This document shows, piece by piece, positions 8,919-16,810 of a stretch of 39,366 nucleotides of DNA. The notes beneath the pieces are model-generated. The model searched no databases. It was not told where the DNA came from and saw nothing but the letters and a program-made list of their open reading frames with translations. The stretch is from Isosphaera sp. GTDB lineage: Bacteria > Planctomycetota > Planctomycetia > Gemmatales > Gemmataceae. Made by a program: the position numbers and the translations under genes. Within the stretch, counting starts at the first letter, position 1; every line of letters begins with the position of its first letter. Location of the stretch: NCBI GenBank assembly GCA_013822345.1, contig PNKH01000077.1, positions 1 to 39,366 of the forward strand, in the 5' to 3' direction.

Positions 8919-10075
8919 GTGCAGTCTCAACCGACTGCCTGTTTGAGCGGGTCGGTGGGCTTGGTGCCGAAGTGGGCGAACACCCGCTCCTTGACCTCGG
9001 CGGCGGTGAGCTTCCGGTCCGGCTCGGCAATGGCCCGCTTGCCGCGCATCCATCTCGGCTCGATCGGGTTCAGCCACGGAGCCTTGATCGGCAGCCCGCA
9101 CCACCGGATGCGGCACCCGCCCGCCTTCCGTGCCCGCCGGTTGTGCCGGCCGATCCAGGCCCGGGCCCGCCGGCTGACGTGCCAGGCGGCGTTGTCCCAC
9201 ACCAGCACGAACACCGTCTTCCCCTCGCCCGCCAGCGTCTCGCACACCCACCCGAGGAAGTCCTCCGTCACCTGGCCGACCGGCCGCCCGTCCACGAACC
9301 GGAGCATCATCCCGCCCGTATCCTGCCGGAGCACCCCGTAGCACGCCACGGCGGCCGGCCCGTCCCCCTTGCCCTTGGTCGGTGGGATCAGCCGGAGCGG
9401 GGCAGCGGTCCAGGCCGACCGGTTCGGCTGGGCGAGCCGACTCCACCAGCACTCGTCCTGAAACCCCAGCACCCAGTCGGAATGCTTCGCCGCCTGGGCG
9501 ATCAGCCGGTCCCGTAACTTTTTTTCTCGGCGTACTCGGGGTCCGGGCTGGTGACCCAGTGCTTGGCACGCTTCCACCCGACCCCCAGGCGGAGGAGTGC
9601 CCGGCGGATGGCCTCGGCCGATAGCACCCGGGCCGTCCACCCCTTCTGATGGCACACCTCGGCGACCAGGGCCAGGGTCCACAGGCCGGTCGCCCTGCCG
9701 AGCGTGCGGGGGCTCTGGTGGCGCAAGGCCTTGAGGTCGTCGTCTCGGGTCCGAGGCCACGCCGGGTGGGTGGTCTTCGGGGCCGTCGGCTTGGCGGCCA
9801 AACACCCCGTCCCGCCGGCGTGGAACGCCCGGATGGCGTCCCGCACCGTCTGGGTCGCACACCCCAGAGCGGCCGCGATCTGGGACGCCTCCTGCCCGGC
9901 CGCACTCGCCAGCAGGATCTGGGACCGGCGGAGGGTGAACGCGACGGGCGACCGGAGACCTCTGCGGAGGGCGTCCCGCTCGGCGGCGGTCAACTCCCGA
10001 ACGAACAGCGGTGGTTCCATCCCCTCAAAGTAGAGGGGCAACCGAGCTTTCACAGGCGGTCGGTTGAGACTGCAC
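8919..10075 (-). mobile_element. IS630-family insertion sequence, apparently complete
   Basis: The 1157-bp element is bounded by 24-bp inverted repeats, 8919-8942 (GTGCAGTCTCAACCGACTGC then CTGT) and 10052-10075, matching at 23 of 24 positions. TA dinucleotides flank it on both sides (8917-8918 and 10076-10077), the target duplication known for IS630/Tc1/mariner elements. It carries one transposase in two overlapping frames. Its flanks are an older IS630 remnant on one side and a tyrosine recombinase fragment on the other. Confidence 0.88.
8927..10020 (-). CDS. IS630-family transposase made by frameshifting
   Basis: The first frame (from ATG 10020; a GTG at 10053 is also possible) encodes a helix-turn-helix DNA-binding region, with MEPPLFVRELTAAERDAL and QIAAALGCATQTVRDAI. 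It reaches EKKSYGTG and stops near 9502. The second frame continues without a gap as KKLRDRLIAQAAKHSDWVLG. The switch is at seven T's on the plus strand (9519-9525), that is A7 followed by G in the mRNA. A -1 shift there gives one protein of about 364 residues. The DDE triad is intact: Asp in GFQDECWWS, Asp in LVWDNAAWH and Glu in WLNPIEPRW. The stop lies inside the terminal repeat. Programmed slippage is known in this family, so this is probably an active gene and not a broken one. Confidence 0.85.
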
Positions 10076-10077
10076 TA

Positions 10078-10443
10078 GCCGAACACCGGCGGGCGATGCT
10101 GGCCGAGGGGCGCTGCACCCCGGACACCCCCGTCTTCTGCGGGTCGCGGCGGGGCCAGTGGCTCCGGAAGTCGGATGTCTACCGCCACTCCTTCGCCCCG
10201 ATCCTGAAGCGGGCCGGACTGAAGTTCCGGTTCCACGACCTCCGCCACGCCTCCGCGTCGCTGCTGCTCGCGAGCGGGGTGGACGTGAAGACGGTGCAGT
10301 CCCGGCTCGGGCACTCGGCCGCCGCGGTCACGCTCGACATCTACGCCCACGCGATCGACCGCGGCCAGCAGACCGCCGCCGACGCGATGCAAGGGATCCT
10401 CGCCCCGAAGCCGAAGGGGAAGGCCGGGGACGGGGCGGGTTAG
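10078..10443 (+). pseudogene. Tyrosine recombinase (integrase), C-terminal fragment
   Basis: This 121-residue stretch reads AEHRRAMLAEGRC at its start and contains the catalytic block FRFHDLRHASASLLL (His and Arg), LGHSAAAVTLDIYAH (second His and the nucleophilic Tyr) and a short basic tail. These are the C-terminal parts of a phage-type integrase catalytic domain. The N-terminal DNA-binding region and the first catalytic Arg are missing because the IS at 8919-10075 abuts it. The gene points at tRNA-Gln, 120 bp downstream on the other strand, the usual arrangement when an element integrates into a tRNA gene. It is a remnant; no start codon remains in its own sequence. Confidence 0.85.
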
Positions 10444-10530
10444 TCTAGCGCGCACCAGTACGACCGCGATTGGCTACGGATAGGCTACAAATCGACTTTC
10501 CGATGACGTGTAGGCGATGGTGCGAGATGA

Positions 10531-10561
10531 AGCAGCCCCTGGCAAAACCAGGGGCTGCTTT
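10531..10561 (-). terminator. Rho-independent-like terminator after tRNA-Gln
   Basis: AGCAGCCCCTGG (10531-10542) pairs perfectly with CCAGGGGCTGCT (10548-10559) across a five-base loop. It lies three bases past the 3' end of the tRNA. The T-tract is weak, so its efficiency is uncertain. Confidence 0.6.
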
Positions 10562-10563
10562 AG

Positions 10564-10634
10564 TTACCCGGCTAGGATTCGAACCTAGACAAAGAGAACC
10601 AAAATCTCTTGTGCTACCGTTACACTACCGGGTA
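10564..10634 (-). tRNA. tRNA-Gln, anticodon UUG
   Basis: On the minus strand the acceptor arm TACCCGG pairs with CCGGGTA at the other end, followed by a discriminator A. The D-arm region reads TAGTGTAACGGTAGCAC. The anticodon arm is AGAGA TTTTGGT TCTCT, with anticodon TTG reading CAA. The T-arm CTAGGTTCGAATCCTAG is complete. CCA is not encoded. Length 71 nt. The neighbouring integrase fragment makes it a likely attachment site of a lost element. Confidence 0.93.
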
Positions 10635-10867
10635 ATCCGGCCGCCGGAGTCCAGCTATTCTGGCGACCACCGCCGACCCGGTCAAGCCCGCGCCGCGGGC
10701 CGGCCGGGCACAGCCCGTCGGCGTTGAACGCCCCCGTCGGACTTCGAGCAGAACCAGCGGAAGGTGGTCGCGTCCGGGTTGAACCGCACCCACCCGAACT
10801 GGTTTGCGACCCGTGCGGCGGGGCGCTCGGCCCGACCCCGGCGGGTGAACCGCCCGGACCGGGCCGG

Positions 10868-12136
10868 TCACCAGGAGTCGTCCTTCTCCGGGTCGGGCGC
10901 GGGGGCGACGGTCGGGCCGCGCGGCAGGTACACGAGTGCCCCGACCACCAGCAGCGTCCCGGTCAGGAGGTACACCGCCGACACCGCGCTGATGCTCGGC
11001 CCGAACCCGATCCGGTCGGCCGACAGGGCGATCAGCACCGGGGCCGGGGCCCCGCCCACGAACCACCCGATCCCGTTCACCAGGCCGAGGGCGGTCGACC
11101 GTCGGCGGGTGTGGACCACGTCGTACAGCGCCGCCCAGGTGTTCGAGTCGTACAGCCCCTTGAAGAACCCGAACCCGGCCAGGGCGAACACCAGCACCGT
11201 CGAGTCCCGGGTCCACCCGGCGAGGAAGATCAGCGGGGCCCCGCCGAACAAACCGACCGCCTGCACCAGCACCCGCCCGCGGGCCGTCCGCCGCACCCAC
11301 CCGTCGGCCAGCCACCCGCCGACCACCACCCCCAGGACCGACGCCACCGAGATCCAGATCGTCGCGTTCAGCCCGGCCATCGTCAGGCTCATCCCGAACT
11401 GGTCGGACAGGTAGTACGGCATCCAGGTGAGGAAGATCGACCCGACGAACACCGTCCCGATGAACACCGCGAGCAGCACCAGCGCCATCGGGGTGGACAG
11501 CACCTCCCGCACCCCCCGGGCCAGGTCACCCGGCTCGGCCGGGGCCGGCGGGGTGTCGTCGGCCGCCCCGCGCTCCGGTTCGCGGAGGGTGAGCAGCAGG
11601 ACCGCGGCGAGCAGGATCCCGGCTCCGCCGAACAGGTAGAACCCGCTCCGCCACCCGAACTGGTCGGCGCAGTACCCGGCCACCACCCCGCCGGCCACCG
11701 TCCCGACGTACACGCTCGACTGGTGCAGGGCCATCGCCCGGGACCGGGTCTCCCGCCGGTGGTAGTCGCTGACCAGCGACATCGACGCCGGAAAGTAGAA
11801 CGCCTCGCCCAGCCCCTCCAGCGCCCGGCACAGGACCAACTGCCAGTAGTTCTGGGCGAACCCGGTCGCCAGGGTGACGACCGACCAGAACACCAGGCCG
11901 CCGAGGATCAGCCCCTTCCGGCTGAACCGGTCCCCGACCAGGCCGGCGAACGGGAGGACGACCGCGTACACCCACATGAAGGCGCCGCCGACCACCCCGA
12001 GCTCGGCCTTCGACAGGCCCATCTCGGACTCCAGCGCCTTGAACACCGAGTTGATGGCCTGCCGGTCGGCGTAGTTGAACAGGCACACGAACCAGAGCAT
12101 GCCGACGACGGCCCAGCGGTACGCGGCGGGACTCAC
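10868..12136 (-). CDS. MFS transporter, 12 membrane segments
   Basis: A 422-residue major facilitator with start GTG 12136 and GGAGG eight bases upstream. Helix 1 carries LFNYADRQAINSV, a D-R pair seen in the anion:cation symporter/Spinster-like branch. The MFS signature between helices 2 and 3 is present as GLVGDRFSRKG. The two halves are joined by a polar loop around 210-230 (EPERGAADDTPPAPAEPGD). Helix 7-8 sequences such as FLTWMPYYLSDQFG fit the family. The substrate cannot be told from sequence; organic anions or sugar acids are possible. A small hydrophilic gene lies 86 bp upstream on the same strand. The stop codon is followed by about 230 bp without a clear gene before tRNA-Gln. Confidence 0.9.
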   Translation of the reverse strand: MSPAAYRWAVVGMLWFVCLFNYADRQAINSVFKALESEMGLSKAELGVVGGAFMWVYAVVLPFAGLVGDRFSRKGLILGGLVFWSVVTLATGFAQNYWQLVLCRALEGLGEAFYFPASMSLVSDYHRRETRSRAMALHQSSVYVGTVAGGVVAGYCADQFGWRSGFYLFGGAGILLAAVLLLTLREPERGAADDTPPAPAEPGDLARGVREVLSTPMALVLLAVFIGTVFVGSIFLTWMPYYLSDQFGMSLTMAGLNATIWISVASVLGVVVGGWLADGWVRRTARGRVLVQAVGLFGGAPLIFLAGWTRDSTVLVFALAGFGFFKGLYDSNTWAALYDVVHTRRRSTALGLVNGIGWFVGGAPAPVLIALSADRIGFGPSISAVSAVYLLTGTLLVVGALVYLPRGPTVAPAPDPEKDDSW

Positions 12137-12222
12137 GGGGCGAACCTCCGGAACCGGGTCGGGGTTCCGGAGATGTTCCGCCCCGGCGGCCGGGCGTCAA
12201 GCCCCGAGGGGGAAGAACCGCG

Positions 12223-12441
12223 CTACGGCTCCTCACCCGTCCCGGACGACGGCTCGGCCCCAGGGACCGGGCCGTCCGTCTTCCCGCCGCGGGCGATCGT
12301 CTTGCCGGTGTCGAGCCGCTCGCCCCACTCCTCCGCCCCCGTCGTCTCCGGCTTCTCGACCCCGGACTGGTCCACCGGCCGCCCGCCGGCGTCCCGGCCG
12401 GTGCCGGTCGAGCCCTGCCGGTTCTTGTCATCCGCTCCCAT
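12223..12441 (-). CDS. Small hydrophilic protein, 72 residues (unrecognised)
   Basis: The start ATG 12441 is chosen because GGGAGGAT lies just upstream at good spacing. A longer frame begins at 12501 but has no such site. The sequence, from MGADDKNRQGSTGTGRDAGG to the acidic end GAEPSSGTGEEP, is rich in Gly, Asp, Glu, Lys and Thr with almost no hydrophobic core, so it is probably disordered. The middle has GVEKPETTGAEEWGERLDTG. I do not recognise it. It precedes the MFS gene on the same strand and is divergent from the Gfo/Idh gene, with 101 bp between starts. Confidence 0.6.
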   Translation of the reverse strand: MGADDKNRQGSTGTGRDAGGRPVDQSGVEKPETTGAEEWGERLDTGKTIARGGKTDGPVPGAEPSSGTGEEP

Positions 12442-12542
12442 CGGCGTATCCTCCCGCATGGTGTCGGTCCGGCGGACGGGCTGCACACCGCGCGCCGGCA
12501 CGCCGGGTGCAGCCCCTCCCCCAAATGGAACGGAGGCCGCCC

Positions 12543-13667
12543 ATGAGCGCGGAGCGGATCGGCCTGGCGGTGGTCGGGTGCGGCGGGTTCGGGCTGTTCG
12601 CCCTCCAGCACTTCACCCAGGTCCCCGGGGTCACCCTCGTCGGGATGGCCGGCACCCACCGCCCGGCCGCCCTCGCCGCCGCCGCCCGGTTCGGCGTCGA
12701 GAACGTCGAGGACGTCGACGCTGTCCTCCGCCGGGACGACGTCGACCTGGTGTACATCGCCACCCCGCCGTTCCTCCACCACCCGCAGGCGCTGGCCGCG
12801 CTCGACGCCGGCAAGCACGTCGTCTGCGAGAAGCCGCTCGCCCTGACCGTCGCCCAGGCAGACGAGATGGTCGCCCTCGCCCGCCGCCGCGACCGCCTCC
12901 TCGTCGCCAACCTGATGCAGCGGTACAACCCGGTGTCCGCGGCCGTCCGCCGCCTGGTCGAGACGCGGGTCCTCGGCGAGTTCCTCCACGGGTCGTTCCT
13001 GAACCTCGCGTCCGACGAGAACCTCCCCGCCGAGCACTGGTTCTGGGACCGCTCCAAGTCCGGCGGGATCTTCGTCGAGCACGGGGTCCACTTCTTCGAC
13101 CTGTTCGCCGGGTGGCTCGGGCCGGGGCGGGTCGAGGCGGCGCAGGTCGGGGTGCGGCCGGGGACCGCGATCGAGGAGCAGGTCGGCTGCACCGTGCGGT
13201 ACGGGGCCGGGTGGGTGAACTTCGTCCACGGGTTCCACCAGACGGGGCGGATGGACCGGCAGGAGCTGCGGCTCGTGTTCGAGCGCGGCGACGTGACGCT
13301 CCACGAGTGGGTGCCGACCCGGGCCCGGATCCACGCGCTGCTCGACGAGAAGCAGACGCGGGAGCTGTGCGACCTGTTCCCCGGGGCGCGGCTCGACGTG
13401 ACCGCGGGCTACGGCGGCAAGGACCGGGCGTGCCGCGGCCGCGGCCAGGACATCGACGCCTACCAGGTCGTCGAGTTGTCGTACGGCGAGGGGCGGGCGA
13501 AGGGGCACGTCTACGGCGAGCTCCTGCGGGCGGCGATGGCCGACCAGGTGGCGTGGGTCCGCGACCGCGGCCACCGCCGAACGGTGACCGAGGAGAACGG
13601 CCGTGAGTCGCTGGCCGTGGCGTGCGAGGCGGACCGCCTCGCCCACCTCACGGGGGGCGACCGATGA
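12543..13667 (+). CDS. Gfo/Idh/MocA-family NAD(P)-dependent oxidoreductase
   Basis: This 374-residue protein has a Rossmann fold with VGCGGFG (11-17) and the family signature CEKPLAL (95-101), whose Lys is catalytic in relatives. The C-terminal alpha/beta domain includes GGIFVEHGVHFFDLF (174-188), which matches the conserved G-x-x-x-x-H-x-x-D region. Start ATG has GGAGG upstream. Its last codons overlap the next gene as ATGA, so the two are translated as a unit. Members oxidise or reduce sugars, inositols and sugar-nucleotide derivatives. With a glycoside phosphorylase next to it, a role in using or remodelling mannose-type sugars is plausible but not proven. Confidence 0.9.
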   Translation: MSAERIGLAVVGCGGFGLFALQHFTQVPGVTLVGMAGTHRPAALAAAARFGVENVEDVDAVLRRDDVDLVYIATPPFLHHPQALAALDAGKHVVCEKPLALTVAQADEMVALARRRDRLLVANLMQRYNPVSAAVRRLVETRVLGEFLHGSFLNLASDENLPAEHWFWDRSKSGGIFVEHGVHFFDLFAGWLGPGRVEAAQVGVRPGTAIEEQVGCTVRYGAGWVNFVHGFHQTGRMDRQELRLVFERGDVTLHEWVPTRARIHALLDEKQTRELCDLFPGARLDVTAGYGGKDRACRGRGQDIDAYQVVELSYGEGRAKGHVYGELLRAAMADQVAWVRDRGHRRTVTEENGRESLAVACEADRLAHLTGGDR

Positions 13668-14722
13668 CCGTCCGCCGACTCTTCACGCAGCGGCTCATCG
13701 GCCCGGAGGACGTGCCGCCGACGCGCCCGGACTTCGAGGTCGTCGGGGCGTTCAACCCCGGGGCGGCGCGGGTCGGGGGCGAGGTCGTGCTGCTGGTGCG
13801 GGTGGCGGAGCGGCCGCGGGAGCGGAGGGCCGGTTTCACCGCCCTCCCCCGCTGGGAGGACGGCGCGATCGTCGTCGACTGGGTGCCGGTCAGCGAGCTG
13901 GAGCCGATCGACCCGCGGGTGGTGAAGGTGCGGGCGACCGGCCTGGTCCGGCTGACGTTCACCTCGCACCTGCGGGTGGTCCGCCTCGCCGCCGACGGGC
14001 GGGCCGTGCGGGAGGTCACCGGCGTGACCTTCCGGCCGGAGGGCGAGGTGGAGGAGTTCGGCGTCGAGGACCCGCGGGTGACGCCGCTCGACGGGCGGTT
14101 CGTGTTCACCTACGTCGCGGTGTCGCGGCACGGCCCGGCGACGGCCGTGGCGTCGACCGCCGACCTCCGGACGTTCACCCGCCACGGCGTCGCATTCTGC
14201 CCGGAGAACAAGGACGTGGTGCTGTTCCCGGAGCGGGTCGGCGGGGAGTACGCGTGCCTGCACCGGCCGGTGTGCGGGACGCCGTTCACCCGGCCGGAGA
14301 TGTGGGCGGCGCGGTCGCCGGACCTCCTCCACTGGGGCCGGCACGCCCCGCTGGCGCTCGCCGGCGCCGCCTGGCAGTCGGGGCGGGTCGGGGCCGGGTG
14401 CCCGCCGGTCCGGGTCGACGGCGGGTGGCTGGAGCTGTACCACGGGAACCGCCACCCGACCCGGCCGGGAGAGGTCGGGGAGTACACGGCGGGGCTGCTG
14501 CTGCTCGACGCGGACGACCCGTCGCGCGTGCGGAAGTGGACCGCGGAACCGGTGATGGTCCCGGAGGCCGAGTTCGAGCGGACCGGGTTCGTCGGCGGGG
14601 TGGTGTTCCCGACCGGGATCGTGGAGGCCGGCGACGAGTACCTGGTCTACTCCGGGGCGGCCGACGCCGTCACCGGCGTCGTCGGCTTCGGCCGTGGGGA
14701 GTTGCTCGCCGCCCTCGGGTGA
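13664..14722 (+). CDS. GH130-like glycoside phosphorylase/hydrolase
   Basis: A 352-residue five-bladed beta-propeller protein. Features matching family GH130 (beta-mannoside phosphorylases and relatives) are FNPGA at 30-34, GVEDPRVTPLDG around 134-144, NKDVVLFPE at 182-190, HRP at 200-202, GAGCPPV near 243-249 and YHG at 259-261. No signal peptide is seen, so it acts in the cytoplasm. It starts within the stop of the oxidoreductase gene (ATGA at 13664-13667), implying translational coupling. Phosphorolysis of mannosides would yield mannose 1-phosphate. Substrate specificity cannot be read from these motifs, and some members are hydrolases. Confidence 0.82.
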   Translation: MTVRRLFTQRLIGPEDVPPTRPDFEVVGAFNPGAARVGGEVVLLVRVAERPRERRAGFTALPRWEDGAIVVDWVPVSELEPIDPRVVKVRATGLVRLTFTSHLRVVRLAADGRAVREVTGVTFRPEGEVEEFGVEDPRVTPLDGRFVFTYVAVSRHGPATAVASTADLRTFTRHGVAFCPENKDVVLFPERVGGEYACLHRPVCGTPFTRPEMWAARSPDLLHWGRHAPLALAGAAWQSGRVGAGCPPVRVDGGWLELYHGNRHPTRPGEVGEYTAGLLLLDADDPSRVRKWTAEPVMVPEAEFERTGFVGGVVFPTGIVEAGDEYLVYSGAADAVTGVVGFGRGELLAALG

Positions 14723-14806
14723 TCGATGTCCCGTCTCGCCGCGACCGGTCAGACCGGATCGGGTCGGATCGTCATCGTTCCGGGCGCCGTGTCTGGTGGC
14801 GCCCGA

Positions 14807-14852
14807 CGGCTGGCGGACCCGGCCTCGGGTTCTGGGCCGGGTCCGCCAGCCG
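14807..14852. repeat. Perfect 18-bp hairpin downstream of the GH130 gene
   Basis: CGGCTGGCGGACCCGGCC (14807-14824) is the exact inverse of 14835-14852, with a ten-base loop. It lies 85 bp after the GH130 stop and overlaps the end of an IS630 remnant. It may act as a terminator for the oxidoreductase/GH130 pair, although there is no T-tract. Confidence 0.6.
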
Positions 14853-15070
14853 GGATCGCCGGACGGCCCGGAGCCGGTCGACCGGGCGGATCGACCGAGC
14901 CGCCACGGCCTCCCGGACGAGCGGCCGGAACGCCTCGACCGGCTGGAGTTCCGGGGTGCACGGGGGCGGGGAGTGCGGCACCACCGCCCCCAGGTGTCGG
15001 GGGCCACCTTCGGGCCGGTCCACAGCCCGCCGTCCGGGGGCCGCTTCGTCAGGCCGAACGGGGCGGACCG
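14829..15070 (-). pseudogene. IS630-family transposase remnants
   Basis: Two pieces of an IS630-type transposase lie close together in different frames. The first (about 15000-15070) encodes APFGLTKRPPDGGLWTGPKV, matching the PPDGGLWTGPKVA region ahead of the catalytic core. The second (about 14829-14990) encodes PPCTPELQPVEAFRPLVREA, the conserved region around the last catalytic Glu. Most of the core between them, including both catalytic Asp residues, is deleted. The rest of 14723-15348 holds no other gene that I can support. Confidence 0.7.
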
Positions 15071-15274
15071 CTGGCCGTCGGCCAGCCGGGGGGTGCCACC
15101 GGGCCTTCACGACCGGGCGCCGGCACGCCCGGCACTCGGCCCACGCCTGACGGGCGGTGCGGTGGCGGATCACCGGGAGTCGTCGCACCGGAGTTCCCCC
15201 CGCGGGTGGTTACCGCTCATGGTAAGGAATCGCAGGGATTCGGTATCACACCGCCCGCATGCACCGGGCAAGGT

Positions 15275-15337
15275 GAGCGACGGGGCGCAAGCCCGGCGTG
15301 GGTCGGGAGGGCACGCCGGGCTTGCGCCCCGACGCTC
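15275..15337. repeat. 26-bp hairpin after the PQQ-propeller gene
   Basis: The arms 15275-15300 and 15312-15337 pair at 25 of 26 positions around an 11-base loop; the arm core is CGGGGCGCAAGCCCGGCGTG. It starts 11 bases past the stop of the minus-strand gene at 15349. It probably marks the 3' end of that transcript. Confidence 0.8.
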
Positions 15338-15348
15338 GCCCGGGCCGG

Positions 15349-16728
15349 TCACGGCCGGACGTCGTAGCACACCACCTTCTGCTCGTCGCGCAGGTACAGC
15401 CGGCCGTCGGCGAGCGCCGGCGTCGCCCAGTTGTTGTTCCCGCTCAGCACCCGCGGCACGGCCGCCACCGGCCGGAACTCTTTCGGGTTCGCCTCGACCA
15501 GGCACAGCTCGCCCCGCTCCGTCTGGATCACGAGGTGGCCGCCGGCCAGGATCACCGTCCCCGTCCCCTTCCCCACCCCGTCCGCCTCCCACTCCTCGTT
15601 CGCCGCCCCGGTGTCGAGGTTCAGGCACCGCAACCGGGCCCCCCCACGCTCCCCGTCGAACCCGAACAGGTGGCGGTCCGCGTACACCGCCGTGCTGTGG
15701 TGGCTCTGGAACGCTTTCGCCCCGCGCCGCTCCCGCACCTTCACCAGCCCGCCGTCCGGGTCGGCCCGGAGCAGCACCCACCCCATCTTGTAGGCGGACG
15801 AGACGAACACGTACCCGTCGACCACCAGCGGGGTGGCGGCGTTCACCTCCGGCACCGGCTTCCACGGGTACTCGCCGGTCACCCGCCCGTCCTCGGGGCG
15901 GATGGCCAGGACCGCCGTCTGGGTGACCGCGAACACCACCCGCCGCCCGCCGACCTCGGCCGCGACCGGCGAGCTGTAGCTCGGCGGGTGGTCGCCGGCG
16001 GCCCACCGCACCGCCCCGGTCGCCCGGTCGAATGCCACCACCGACCCCTTCTTCCCGCCCGGCTGGACCACCACCAGGTCGCCCTCGACCAGCGGCGACC
16101 CGGCCACGCCCCACTGCGGGATCTTCGCCCCGAACTCCGACAGCAGGTCGTGCTGCCAGACGACCCGCGGCGACCCGCCGGCCGCGGCCGGCGGCTCCAG
16201 GCAGAGCAGCTTGCCGGCCCCGCCGACGGTGTAGACGCGGCCGCCGGCGACCGCCGGGGTGGCCCGCGGGCCGACCGCGAAGTTGCCGTCGGTCCCGGCG
16301 TAGTCGGCCGGGTAGGCGTACTCCCAGACCGGCTTGCCGGTCTCGGCGTCCAGGCACACGACCCGCTCGTCCCCGCCGTTGCGGTCCTGGGTGTACACCC
16401 GCCCGCCGACGACCGCGCAGGACGAGTACCCGCCGCCGCACGGCTGCGACCAGACGAGGGTTGGCGGCCGCTTGTCCCAGTCGGCGCGGAACGGGCCGGC
16501 CGGCGCCCTTCCGTCGCGGGTCGGGCCGCGCCACTGGAACCACCCGGCGGCGGTGTCCGCCGGCGGGGCCACGTCGAGCTTCCTGCCGCCGAGCCGGGCG
16601 ACCTCGCCGGCGTCCTCGCTGTCCCGGGCGAGCAGTGCCCGGAACCACGGCGACCGGGAGGCGGCGTACGCCCCGACCCCGACCGTGGCGAGGACGCCGA
16701 CCAGCAGCAGGGCCTTGCGGAGAGTCAT
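15349..16728 (-). CDS. Exported PQQ-type beta-propeller protein
   Basis: A 459-residue protein whose N-terminus LRKALLLVGVLATVGVGAYA is a signal peptide or membrane anchor. The mature part starts with a WFQWRGPTRDGRAP segment typical of planctomycete PQQ-like proteins. It contains propeller-blade repeats: CLDAETGKPVWEY, GGRVYTVGGAGKLLCLEP, FDRATGAVRWAAG, IRPEDGRVTGEYPW, LNLDTGAANEEW and DGRLYLRDEQKVVCYD. These blades resemble BamB and quinoprotein dehydrogenase folds, but the residues that bind PQQ and metal in real dehydrogenases are not evident, so I do not call it an enzyme. It probably acts in the periplasm as a scaffold. Start ATG 16728 has AGGGAG upstream. It lies downstream of hemL but is separated from it by a long hairpin. 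Confidence 0.85.
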   Translation of the reverse strand: MTLRKALLLVGVLATVGVGAYAASRSPWFRALLARDSEDAGEVARLGGRKLDVAPPADTAAGWFQWRGPTRDGRAPAGPFRADWDKRPPTLVWSQPCGGGYSSCAVVGGRVYTQDRNGGDERVVCLDAETGKPVWEYAYPADYAGTDGNFAVGPRATPAVAGGRVYTVGGAGKLLCLEPPAAAGGSPRVVWQHDLLSEFGAKIPQWGVAGSPLVEGDLVVVQPGGKKGSVVAFDRATGAVRWAAGDHPPSYSSPVAAEVGGRRVVFAVTQTAVLAIRPEDGRVTGEYPWKPVPEVNAATPLVVDGYVFVSSAYKMGWVLLRADPDGGLVKVRERRGAKAFQSHHSTAVYADRHLFGFDGERGGARLRCLNLDTGAANEEWEADGVGKGTGTVILAGGHLVIQTERGELCLVEANPKEFRPVAAVPRVLSGNNNWATPALADGRLYLRDEQKVVCYDVRP

Positions 16729-16736
16729 GGTCGGCT

Positions 16737-16807
16737 CCCTGGACCGCGGCCGTCCCGGCCGCTGATTTCGTCCGGCGAAGAGCGGCCGGGACGGCCGCGG
16801 TCCAGGG
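16737..16807. repeat. Perfect 27-bp hairpin between hemL and the propeller gene
   Basis: The arms 16737-16763 and 16781-16807 are exact inverses over 27 bases, with the core GGACCGCGGCCGTCCCGGCC and a 17-base loop. It begins three bases past the hemL stop and ends nine bases before the ATG at 16728. It could end hemL transcription or protect the mRNA 3' end. Confidence 0.85.
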
Positions 16808-16810
16808 GGG

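Noticed and set aside
10078-10443. Integrase fragment as the integrase of the attC-like array
   Set aside because: It looks like a phage-type recombinase aimed at tRNA-Gln, is 22 kb away, is truncated, and the extra domain typical of integron integrases cannot be seen.
10640-10867. An in-frame continuation after the MFS stop with NQFGWVRFNPDATTFRWF
   Set aside because: It reads more protein-like than most of the intergenic DNA but has no start, no family match that I know, and follows a normal MFS end, so I did not call a gene.
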